Part shown: piece by piece, positions 7,140 through 14,673 of the stretch
How the letters are laid out: the number at the start of each line of letters is the position of its first letter
How positions within the stretch are numbered: position 1 is the first letter of the stretch
Origin: Cedecea neteri
GTDB lineage: Bacteria > Pseudomonadota > Gammaproteobacteria > Enterobacterales > Enterobacteriaceae
DNA: 64,000 nucleotides
NCBI RefSeq assembly: GCF_000757825.1
Contig: NZ_CP009451.1
Coordinates: 3,162,001 to 3,226,000 of the forward strand
Direction: 5' to 3'
Program-made: the position numbers and the translations under genes
Notes under the pieces: generated by a model
Seen by the model: the letters and a program-made list of their open reading frames with translations, nothing else
The model's database searches: none
Told to the model about the DNA's origin: nothing

Positions 7140-8798
7140 TTAACGCTTAACCCAGTACACCGCCTCAAACGGTCTCAGGCTCATCTCGCCCGGCTTAGCT
7201 GCGGCGTCAGAGTAGTTACTCATCAGCACTTCCCATTCACCGTCATGGCCTTCCAGCTGCAGCCACTGTGCTTCACCGCTGAGGTTAGCGGCAACCACCA
7301 GCGTTTGCCCTTCGTGTTGCCGGCTGTAGCTCCACACCAGCGGATGCTCCGGAAGCAGATCCTGATAGTCACCCCAGGTCAGCACCGGCTCTGCCTTACG
7401 CAGCTTGATCAGCCGCTGGTAGGTATAGAACACCGAGTCGCTGTCTTTCAGCGCCGTTTCGGCGTTGACCGTCTGGTAGTTATCGCACAGGCCAATCCAC
7501 GGCGTGCCTTCGCTAAAGCCTGCATTGTTGCCCGCATCCCACTGCATCGGCGTGCGGCTGTTGTCGCGTGACTTGCTGGCGAGAATAGCCATCAGCGTGT
7601 CGCTGTCGCGCCCAAGCGTGCGCAGCTCGGCAAACATATTGAGGCTTTCTACATCGCGATACTGATCGATGCTGGAGAAATGCGGGTTGGTCATCCCAAT
7701 CTCTTCGCCCTGGTAGATGTACGGCGTACCCTGCATGCCGTGCAGCACCATCGCCAGCATTTTCGCCGACGTTGTGCGCAGCTCGCCTTCGTGGCCGAAA
7801 CGGGAAACAATGCGTGGCTGGTCGTGGTTACACCAGAACAGCGCGTTCCAGGCCACGTTGTGCATGCCCTGCTGCCAGTGGTTGAAAATGGACTTCAGCT
7901 CCACGTAGTCTGGTTTTGCCAGCGTCCATTTCTCGCCGCCCGGATAGTCGACCTTCAGGTGGTGGAAGTTAAAGGTCATCGACAGCTCGCTGCCGTCGAG
8001 GGCGCCATATTTCTGGCAGTTATCCAGCGAAGTTGAGGACATCTCGCCGACGGTCATCAGGCCGAGTGGCTTAAAGGCATCACGGCTGAATTCCTGCAGG
8101 TACTCATGAACGCGCGGTCCGTCGGTGTAAAAACGGCGGCCATCACCTCCGTCAACGTCATTCGGGAACTGCTGATCTTTGGAGATCAGGTTAATCACGT
8201 CGAGACGCAGGCCGTCCACGCCGCGGTTGGCCCAGAACTCACAGACCTTTTTCAGCTCGGCGCGAACCTCCGGGTTCTCCCAGTTGAGATCGGCCTGCTC
8301 GGAGGCGAACAGGTGCAGGTAATACTGCCCGGTTTCCGCCTGCCACTGCCAGGCGTTGCCGCCAAACTTCGAACGCCAGTTGTTCGGCAGAACATCCGGC
8401 GTGCCGTCGCGCCAAATATAGAACTCGCGATACGGGCTGTGTTTATCCTGTGCCTGCTTAAACCAGTCGTGCTCGGTAGAGGTGTGGTTGAACACCATAT
8501 CGAGCACCAGCCGAATGCCGCGCTGGTGGGCTTCCGCGACCAGTAAGTCGAAATCTTCCAGCGTGCCGTAAGTTGGGTCGATGGCGCAGTAGTTGGCGAC
8601 GTCGTAACCGTTATCTATCTGAGGTGAGACATAAAACGGCGTAATCCAGAGGGCGTCGACGCCCAGCGTCTTGAGGTAATCCAGACGCTTAATCACGCCT
8701 TTCAGATCGCCGGTACCGCTGCCGGTCGTGTCCTGGAAACTCTTCGGGTAAATCTGATAGATGACGCCGGTCTGCCACCAAGGAGGAGTGATATTCAT
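7140..8798 (-). CDS. treC: Trehalose-6-phosphate hydrolase TreC
   Basis: 552 residues (E. coli 551). A GH13 alpha-amylase-type barrel with the expected catalytic residues: D200 (GLRLDVINL), E252 (TVGEMSS) and D326 (NHDQPR); the motif DMVFNHTS lies at 100-107. It hydrolyses trehalose 6-phosphate to glucose and glucose 6-phosphate in the cytosol. It lies 52 bases downstream of treB in the same orientation, forming the treBC operon repressed by TreR and probably activated by cAMP-CRP. Confidence 0.98.
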   Translation of the reverse strand: MNITPPWWQTGVIYQIYPKSFQDTTGSGTGDLKGVIKRLDYLKTLGVDALWITPFYVSPQIDNGYDVANYCAIDPTYGTLEDFDLLVAEAHQRGIRLVLDMVFNHTSTEHDWFKQAQDKHSPYREFYIWRDGTPDVLPNNWRSKFGGNAWQWQAETGQYYLHLFASEQADLNWENPEVRAELKKVCEFWANRGVDGLRLDVINLISKDQQFPNDVDGGDGRRFYTDGPRVHEYLQEFSRDAFKPLGLMTVGEMSSTSLDNCQKYGALDGSELSMTFNFHHLKVDYPGGEKWTLAKPDYVELKSIFNHWQQGMHNVAWNALFWCNHDQPRIVSRFGHEGELRTTSAKMLAMVLHGMQGTPYIYQGEEIGMTNPHFSSIDQYRDVESLNMFAELRTLGRDSDTLMAILASKSRDNSRTPMQWDAGNNAGFSEGTPWIGLCDNYQTVNAETALKDSDSVFYTYQRLIKLRKAEPVLTWGDYQDLLPEHPLVWSYSRQHEGQTLVVAANLSGEAQWLQLEGHDGEWEVLMSNYSDAAAKPGEMSLRPFEAVYWVKR

Positions 8799-8850
8799 AA
8801 CGAATTCCTGCTAGCTGAAGGGGGGCATTGCTGCCCCCCGGTAAATCGAA

Positions 8851-10269
8851 TTAAACCACCAACAATGTGCCCTGACGTAATTTGCGCTTATACACCACAG
8901 ATGTCAGAACAATAGGTACGATGACTGCAATAACAATCGCAATAGCGTAGATGCCCCAGAACTTAGGCTGAATGGACAGAATGCCCGGCAGGCCACCAAC
9001 GCCGATGCCGTTTGCCATGACCCCGTTCAGTCCGCACAGCAGGCCGGCCAGGCCGGAACCTACCATCGCGCACAGCATCGGGAAGTGATACTTCAGGTTG
9101 ATACCGTACATTGCCGGCTCGGTGACGCCGAGGTAGGCAGAGATAGCCGCCGGGACGGAGATTTCACGCTCGTTTTGCTTGCGGCTGCAGATAATGATGC
9201 CGACAACCGCAGAAGCCTGCGCGATGTTAGACAGCGCAATCAGCGGCCAGACCGGCGTGCCGCCCATGCTCTGAATCATCTGCATGTCGATGGCAAGCGT
9301 GGTCTGGTGAACGCCGGTGATAACCAGCGGTGCATACAGGAAGCCAAACAGCGCGGCGCCAACAGGGGCGAAGCTGCCGGTCATCAGGTGACGAACCGCG
9401 AAGGCAACGCCGTCACCGATCATGCGGCCGAATGGCCCAATCACGGTGTGCGCCAGGAATACGGCGAGGATCAGCGAGCAGACCGGCACGATAACCAGGT
9501 AAAGGTAATCCGGCACGATGCGTTTCATGCGTGTTTCAATGAAGCCGAGCGCCAGGCCCGCCAGCAGCGCAGGAATAACCTGTGCCTGGTAGCCGACTTT
9601 CTCGATGGTGAACCAGCCGAAGTTCCACACTTCCGGGATCTTGCTGCCAAGCTCATAGGCGTTCATCAGCTGAGGTGACACCAGCGTGACGCCCAGCACG
9701 ATGCCGAGGATCGGCGTCCCGCCCATTTTCTTCACCGCAGACCAGCAGATACCCACCGGCAGATAGAAGAAGATAGCCTCGCCAATCAGCCACAGGAAGT
9801 CGTACACGGTTTTCAGCGCCGGATACATCTGGGCAAGGGTTTCCCCGTTGCTCATCGGCAGGTCGCCAATCACGTTACGGAAGCCGAGGATCAAACCCCC
9901 GCTTATCAGCGCTGGCAGCAGCGGGAAGAAGATCTCCGCGAAGTGCGAGATCAGCTGTTCGTGCCATTTCATGTTTTGGCGGGCCGCCGTTTTGGCCTGC
10001 TCTTTGTCGGCGGAGTCGAGCCCGGTAGTGGCAATCAACGCTTTGTAATAATCATCCACATCGGTACCGATAACCACCTGGAACTGGCCGGCGTTGGTAA
10101 AGCAGCCTTTCACCATTGGCAGGTTTTCGATCTCTTTAGGATGGGCATTTTCGGGATGGTTCAGTACAAAACGCAGTCGGGTAATACAGTGGCTGACGGT
10201 GGCGATATTCTCGCGTCCGCCAACCAGTTCGATCAGTTTATCGATGTCTTGTTGTTTTACTTTGCTCAT
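8851..10269 (-). CDS. treB: PTS trehalose-specific enzyme IIBC, TreB
   Basis: 472 residues. The N-terminal IIB domain carries the phosphorylated Cys at position 28 (SHCITRLRF); the rest is the membrane-embedded IIC domain with about ten hydrophobic spans. It imports trehalose as trehalose 6-phosphate. It has no IIA domain, so the phosphate comes from IIA-Glc (Crr), as in E. coli. I placed the start at the ATG at 10269, matching the E. coli N-terminus (MSK), with AGGG about 11 bases upstream; an in-frame GTG at 10278 is less likely. Confidence 0.98.
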   Translation of the reverse strand: MSKVKQQDIDKLIELVGGRENIATVSHCITRLRFVLNHPENAHPKEIENLPMVKGCFTNAGQFQVVIGTDVDDYYKALIATTGLDSADKEQAKTAARQNMKWHEQLISHFAEIFFPLLPALISGGLILGFRNVIGDLPMSNGETLAQMYPALKTVYDFLWLIGEAIFFYLPVGICWSAVKKMGGTPILGIVLGVTLVSPQLMNAYELGSKIPEVWNFGWFTIEKVGYQAQVIPALLAGLALGFIETRMKRIVPDYLYLVIVPVCSLILAVFLAHTVIGPFGRMIGDGVAFAVRHLMTGSFAPVGAALFGFLYAPLVITGVHQTTLAIDMQMIQSMGGTPVWPLIALSNIAQASAVVGIIICSRKQNEREISVPAAISAYLGVTEPAMYGINLKYHFPMLCAMVGSGLAGLLCGLNGVMANGIGVGGLPGILSIQPKFWGIYAIAIVIAVIVPIVLTSVVYKRKLRQGTLLVV

Positions 10270-10336
10270 AAGTAACACCCTGGGTAGGAGGTAATGACCT
10301 GTAGTAAGGGTAGCCGGGAATCTATTTTACGAAAAT

Positions 10337-10348
10337 GGGAACGTTCCC
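10337..10348. promoter_or_regulatory. TreR operator upstream of treBC
   Basis: GGGAACGTTCCC is a perfect 12-base palindrome between treR and treB. LacI/GalR-type repressors bind such CG-centred dyads, and TreR is encoded next door. Trehalose 6-phosphate is the known inducer of TreR. Confidence 0.85.
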
Positions 10349-10389
10349 GAAATCGGGCGAAGATCACAAAATCCCGCTTAGGGGAGGTT

Positions 10390-11337
10390 TTATTGCAGGT
10401 GGCTTGGGACGACGATTTGCCGCAGCTGTTGGCCCTGGGAGATCTGCCCGATCAGCTGTAAAGCCGCGGCGCGACCGGCTTCGGCATAGCCTGGGTCGAC
10501 GGTAATAATTTCAGGATGCAGAAACTTCATCAGCGGCGTGTTGCCCACGCTCGCCAGCTTGATCTCGCTGAGGTTTTGCTGCTGGAGATACTTGCTCGCG
10601 CCCAGCGCCAGGGTGTCGGTGGCGCACAGCAGGGCGGTGGTTTTCGGGGTCAGCACTTCAACAACGTGGTCGTAACCCTGCTTCATGGCCAGGCCCGGCA
10701 GGGCGGCATTAGGGACAATATCGTGGTCACGGCAAAAAGCGAGATAAGCCTGATGACGGCGGTAGCCGGTGGTTACGTCCCCGTGGGGCACGCCGAGGAA
10801 GCTGATGTCGCGGTGGCCCTGCTGGTAAAGCGTCGACATCAGGATCTGAATGGCGCCTTCATCGTCATAACACACCGAGGCGAAGCCGCTGGCGTCTCGC
10901 GCCATCAGCACCAGCGTGGAGCGCCAGGGCTGCAGGATTTTCTCGTCGATGCCGGTGAAGCCAAACAGAATCACGCCGTCAATGTTGCGACGGCGCAGCA
11001 TGCCGAGGTGTTCTTCAACCATGTCCGGCGAAAACTGGCTTTCCATCATGATGGGATCGTAACCCTGCTCGTAAAGAGACGGCAGCATGGTTTGCACCGC
11101 CAGGTTTTCCGACAGGGAGTCCAGACGGGTGACAATAATGGCGACAACTTTATCGCTTTGCCCACGCATGGCGCGCGCCGAGCGGGAAGGGGAGAACTCG
11201 TGCTGCTGCATCACCGCTTCAACCCGTTCACGCGTGCGGGCGCTGACGCCGCTTTCATTGTTCAATACGCGAGAAACGGTAGATTTCCCAACGCCGCTGA
11301 GGCGGGCGATATCTTTAATGGTAAGGCGAGTTTGCAT
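10390..11337 (-). CDS. treR: Trehalose operon repressor TreR
   Basis: 315 residues, the E. coli length. The N-terminal LacI-type helix-turn-helix is LTIKDIARLSGVGKSTVSRV, with the hinge region and periplasmic-binding-protein-like effector domain following. It represses treBC through the palindrome at 10337; trehalose 6-phosphate is the inducer and trehalose the anti-inducer in E. coli. It is upstream of and co-oriented with treBC, with its own promoter presumably in 11338-11460. Confidence 0.97.
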   Translation of the reverse strand: MQTRLTIKDIARLSGVGKSTVSRVLNNESGVSARTRERVEAVMQQHEFSPSRSARAMRGQSDKVVAIIVTRLDSLSENLAVQTMLPSLYEQGYDPIMMESQFSPDMVEEHLGMLRRRNIDGVILFGFTGIDEKILQPWRSTLVLMARDASGFASVCYDDEGAIQILMSTLYQQGHRDISFLGVPHGDVTTGYRRHQAYLAFCRDHDIVPNAALPGLAMKQGYDHVVEVLTPKTTALLCATDTLALGASKYLQQQNLSEIKLASVGNTPLMKFLHPEIITVDPGYAEAGRAAALQLIGQISQGQQLRQIVVPSHLQ

Positions 11338-11536
11338 AGCAGTTCTTTTTCCTGGCGGTCACGGTGCAAAAAAGCTCGTTCTTCATCAGGCCTGGCGGCG
11401 AGTGCCGCTCCTTTAGGGTCACGAGCGCAGTGATTGTCACTCGTTTGCCACCAACCTGTAATCCTGATTATTTAGAATATACTTAGTAAGAGTAAAATTT
11501 TAACGCAGTATCCCGTTCCCACTATGGGCAAAATCT

Positions 11537-11571
11537 GGTTTACAAAAGGTTTAGTTTCACGGGCGTAGTAT
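11537..11571 (+). promoter_or_regulatory. PhoP box and promoter of mgtL-mgtA
   Basis: The direct repeat GGTTTA (11537-11542 and 11548-11553) has the 11-base phase of a PhoP box. A -10 hexamer TAGTAT (11566-11571) follows 12 bases later, the standard distance for PhoP-activated promoters. Transcription would start near 11578 and give a leader of about 260 bases before mgtA. The rest of the treR-mgtA gap (11338-11536) holds the treR promoter region; I see no other gene there. Confidence 0.85.
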
Positions 11572-11636
11572 ACCGGGCATTCTCATTATGCCAGAAGGCG
11601 TAATGCTATTTATCTTTCAACGCTACCGGAGATGAC

Positions 11637-11687
11637 ATGGAACCCGATCCCAGTCCTCACCCTGAAGTAACAGGAATTTTCCGGTAA
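11637..11687 (+). CDS. mgtL: mgtA leader peptide MgtL
   Basis: A 16-codon reading frame encodes MEPDPSPHPEVTGIFR, with GGAG 6-9 bases upstream. It lies in the mgtA 5' leader about 150 bases before mgtA. The E. coli and Salmonella MgtL peptides are 17 residues and also begin M-E/D-P-x-P-x-P with a run of prolines. Known mechanism: poor translation of the proline codons under low Mg2+ or low proline prevents Rho-dependent termination in the leader and allows mgtA expression. The first nine residues keep the alternating Pro pattern (positions 3, 5, 7 and 9), while the basic middle of the E. coli peptide is missing. Confidence 0.85.
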   Translation: MEPDPSPHPEVTGIFR

Positions 11688-11840
11688 GCCACAGGTTAAC
11701 GCCCGCTGCCTTACCGGTTTTGTAAGGCAGTGACGACCCCCTCTTTTACGTCCCTGCTTGTTGATGCTCTCCGGCCTGGTGCAGCTTTGTTGCGCCTGCA
11801 GGAAACTTAGGTACCGCTCATGACGGTGCTAAGGACGTTT

Positions 11841-14558
11841 ATGCAATTTAAAAACCTCACCCGTCAGCTGATGTCCCAGCTGAGCCGCCACCTGCCTCGC
11901 CGCCTGGTGCAGCGCGATCCTATGCCCGACGGCAACGTCGTGGCCAAAGCCGCAGACATTCCGGCGACGCTGACTCAGGCCTGCCTGAAATATGCCGCCG
12001 CCAGCGAAGAGCAGCTCTATATTGAGTTTGGCAGCCATCCGGAAGGGCTCAACGAGCGCGAAGTGGAAAAGGCGCGCGAAGCTCACGGTCTGAACCAGAT
12101 CCCGGCGCAGAAACCTTCCCCGTGGTTTGTGCACCTTTGGGTTTGCTACCGCAACCCGTTCAACCTGTTGCTGACGGCGCTGGGGATTTTCTCCTACGCC
12201 ACGGAAGACGACCTGTTTGGCGCAAGCGTTATCGCCCTGATGGTGGTGATTTCCACGCTGCTGAACTTCATTCAGGAAACCCGCTCCACCCGTGCGGCGG
12301 ATGCGCTCAAGGCGATGGTCAGCAACACCGCCACCGTGCTGCGCGTTATCAACGAACAGGGTGAATATGCCTACGTAGAAGTCCCGCTGGACCAGTTGGT
12401 GCCGGGGGATATCGTCAAGCTTGCCGCAGGCGACATGATCCCAGCCGACCTGCGCGTTATGCAGGCGCGTGACCTGTTTGTGGCGCAGGCTTCGCTGACC
12501 GGGGAATCGCTGCCGGTCGAGAAAGTGGCCGTCAGCCGCCAGCACGATCAGCACAACCCGTTGGAGTGCGACAACCTCTGCTTTATGGGCACCAACGTCG
12601 TCAGCGGCACGGCGCTGGCCATGATTATCGCCACCGGCGGTAACACCTGGTTCGGGCAACTGGCCGGGCGGGTCACCCAGCAGGAAAGCGAGCCTAACGC
12701 CTTCCAGCGTGGGATCAGCCGCGTAAGCTGGCTGCTGATCCGCTTTATGCTGGTAATGGTGCCGGTGGTACTACTGATCAACGGCTTCACCAAAGGCGAC
12801 TGGTGGGAAGCGGCGCTGTTCTCACTCTCCGTGGCCGTCGGCCTGACGCCGGAAATGCTGCCGATGATCGTCACCTCCACGCTGGCGCGCGGGGCGGTGA
12901 AGCTGTCGAAACAAAAAGTCATTGTGAAGCACCTCGACGCTATCCAGAACTTCGGCGCGATGGACATCCTGTGTACCGATAAAACCGGTACCCTGACCCA
13001 GGACCGCATCGTGCTGGAAACCCACACCGATATCTTCGGCGAGCAAAGCGATCGCGTGCTGCACACCGCCTGGCTGAACAGCCACTACCAAACCGGGCTC
13101 AAAAACCTGCTGGACGTGGCGGTACTTGAAGGCGTTGAGGCCGACCACGCCCGCACGGCGGTTGCCCGCTGGCACAAAATAGATGAAATCCCCTTCGACT
13201 TTGACCGCCGCCGCATGTCGGTTGTGGTCTCCGAGCAGTCAGACGTGCATCAGCTTATCTGCAAAGGCGCGCTGCAGGAGATCCTCAACGTTTGTACTCA
13301 CGTGCGCCACGGCGACGAGATTGTGCCGCTCAGCGAAGGGATGCTGAAACGCATTCGCAGCGTGACCGACTCGCTGAACAGCCAGGGCCTGCGCGTGGTT
13401 GCCGTCGCCACCAAATTCCTGCCTGCCCGCAGCGCAGACTACAGCCGCGTGGATGAGTCAGACCTGATCCTCGAAGGCTACATTGCCTTCCTCGATCCGC
13501 CGAAAGAAACCACCGCACCGGCGTTAAAAGCGCTGAAAGCCAGCGGCATTGCGGTAAAAATCCTGACCGGCGACAGCGAGCTGGTCGCGGCGAAAGTGTG
13601 CCGTGAAGTCGGGCTGGAAGTCGGCGACCTGATCGTCGGCAGCGATATCGAAGAGATGAGCGATGACGAGCTGGCGCGCGTTGCGCTGCAAACCACGCTG
13701 TTTGCCCGCCTGACGCCGATGCACAAAGAGCGCATCGTTCGCCTGCTGCGCGGTGAAGGCCACGTGGTGGGCTTTATGGGCGACGGCATTAACGATGCCC
13801 CGGCCCTGCGTGCGGCGGATATCGGTATTTCCGTAGACGGCGCGGTGGATATCGCCCGTGAAGCTGCCGATATTATTCTGCTGGAAAAAAGCCTGATGGT
13901 GCTGGAAGAGGGCGTTATCGAAGGTCGTCGTACCTTCGCCAACATGCTCAAATATATCAAAATGACCGCCAGCTCCAACTTTGGTAACGTCTTCAGCGTG
14001 CTGGTGGCCAGCGCTTTCCTGCCGTTCCTGCCGATGCTGCCGATTCACCTGCTGATCCAGAACCTGATGTACGATGTCTCTCAGGTGGCGATTCCGTTTG
14101 ATAACGTCGACGATGAGCAAATCAAACAGCCGCAGCGCTGGAACCCGGCCGACCTGGGCCGCTTTATGGTGTTCTTCGGGCCGCTCAGCTCCATCTTCGA
14201 CATCGTCACCTTCGGCGTAATGTGGTGGGTTTTCAAAGCGAATACCCCGGAGGCGCAAACGCTGTTCCAGTCCGGCTGGTTCGTGGAAGGCCTGCTGTCG
14301 CAAACCCTGATTGTGCACATGATCCGTACCCGCCGTATTCCGTTCCTGCAAAGCCGCCCGGCGTGGCCGCTAATGATGATGACGCTGCTGGTGATGGCGC
14401 TGGGGATTGCGCTGCCGTTCTCACCGCTGGCTGAGTACCTGCACCTGCAGGCGCTGCCGCTGAGCTACTTCCCGCTGCTGGTGGTTATTCTGGCGGGCTA
14501 CGTGATGCTGACCCAGGCCGTGAAAGGCTTCTACAGCCGCCGCTACGGCTGGCAGTAA
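11841..14558 (+). CDS. mgtA: Mg2+-importing P-type ATPase MgtA
   Basis: 905 residues from the ATG at 11841, which has AAGGA 6 bases upstream; an ATG at 11820 would add seven residues. Inner-membrane P3B-type ATPase with about ten spans. The phosphorylated Asp is D380 in CTDKTGTLT; the actuator-domain motif TGES and the hinge GDGINDAPALR are intact. It imports Mg2+ under limitation. The upstream leader contains mgtL and a PhoP box, so control by PhoPQ and by leader translation is expected. Confidence 0.97.
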   Translation: MQFKNLTRQLMSQLSRHLPRRLVQRDPMPDGNVVAKAADIPATLTQACLKYAAASEEQLYIEFGSHPEGLNEREVEKAREAHGLNQIPAQKPSPWFVHLWVCYRNPFNLLLTALGIFSYATEDDLFGASVIALMVVISTLLNFIQETRSTRAADALKAMVSNTATVLRVINEQGEYAYVEVPLDQLVPGDIVKLAAGDMIPADLRVMQARDLFVAQASLTGESLPVEKVAVSRQHDQHNPLECDNLCFMGTNVVSGTALAMIIATGGNTWFGQLAGRVTQQESEPNAFQRGISRVSWLLIRFMLVMVPVVLLINGFTKGDWWEAALFSLSVAVGLTPEMLPMIVTSTLARGAVKLSKQKVIVKHLDAIQNFGAMDILCTDKTGTLTQDRIVLETHTDIFGEQSDRVLHTAWLNSHYQTGLKNLLDVAVLEGVEADHARTAVARWHKIDEIPFDFDRRRMSVVVSEQSDVHQLICKGALQEILNVCTHVRHGDEIVPLSEGMLKRIRSVTDSLNSQGLRVVAVATKFLPARSADYSRVDESDLILEGYIAFLDPPKETTAPALKALKASGIAVKILTGDSELVAAKVCREVGLEVGDLIVGSDIEEMSDDELARVALQTTLFARLTPMHKERIVRLLRGEGHVVGFMGDGINDAPALRAADIGISVDGAVDIAREAADIILLEKSLMVLEEGVIEGRRTFANMLKYIKMTASSNFGNVFSVLVASAFLPFLPMLPIHLLIQNLMYDVSQVAIPFDNVDDEQIKQPQRWNPADLGRFMVFFGPLSSIFDIVTFGVMWWVFKANTPEAQTLFQSGWFVEGLLSQTLIVHMIRTRRIPFLQSRPAWPLMMMTLLVMALGIALPFSPLAEYLHLQALPLSYFPLLVVILAGYVMLTQAVKGFYSRRYGWQ

Positions 14559-14569
14559 TCTCAAAAAAT

Positions 14570-14594
14570 GGCGAGATGTGATCCACGTCTCGCC
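14570..14594. terminator. Hairpin downstream of mgtA
   Basis: GGCGAGATGTG pairs with CACGTCTCGCC (one G-U) around a 3-base loop, 11 bases after the mgtA stop. On the + strand no T-run follows; six A residues precede it, giving a T-tail only on the - strand. A transcript-end hairpin is likely; intrinsic termination in the mgtA direction is uncertain. Confidence 0.5.
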
Positions 14595-14615
14595 GCCGCC
14601 TTGCTGAAAAATCCT

Positions 14616-14662
14616 TCACGTGATAACAGATTGTTTTTGCTATTTTCTGGCCCGTCACGTGA
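14616..14662. promoter_or_regulatory. Pair of TCACGTGA palindromes upstream of the hexosaminidase gene
   Basis: The perfect 8-base palindrome TCACGTGA occurs at 14616-14623 and 14655-14662, 39 bases apart (start to start), in the 115-base gap before the gene at 14674; the second copy ends next to its ribosome site. Spacing close to four helical turns suggests cooperative binding by one regulator. The protein is unknown. Confidence 0.45.
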
Positions 14663-14673
14663 AAGGATTACTC

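Noticed and set aside
11829..12659. 276-codon frame opposite mgtA
   Set aside because: Antisense to the conserved N-terminal half of MgtA, no ribosome site, no recognisable domain.
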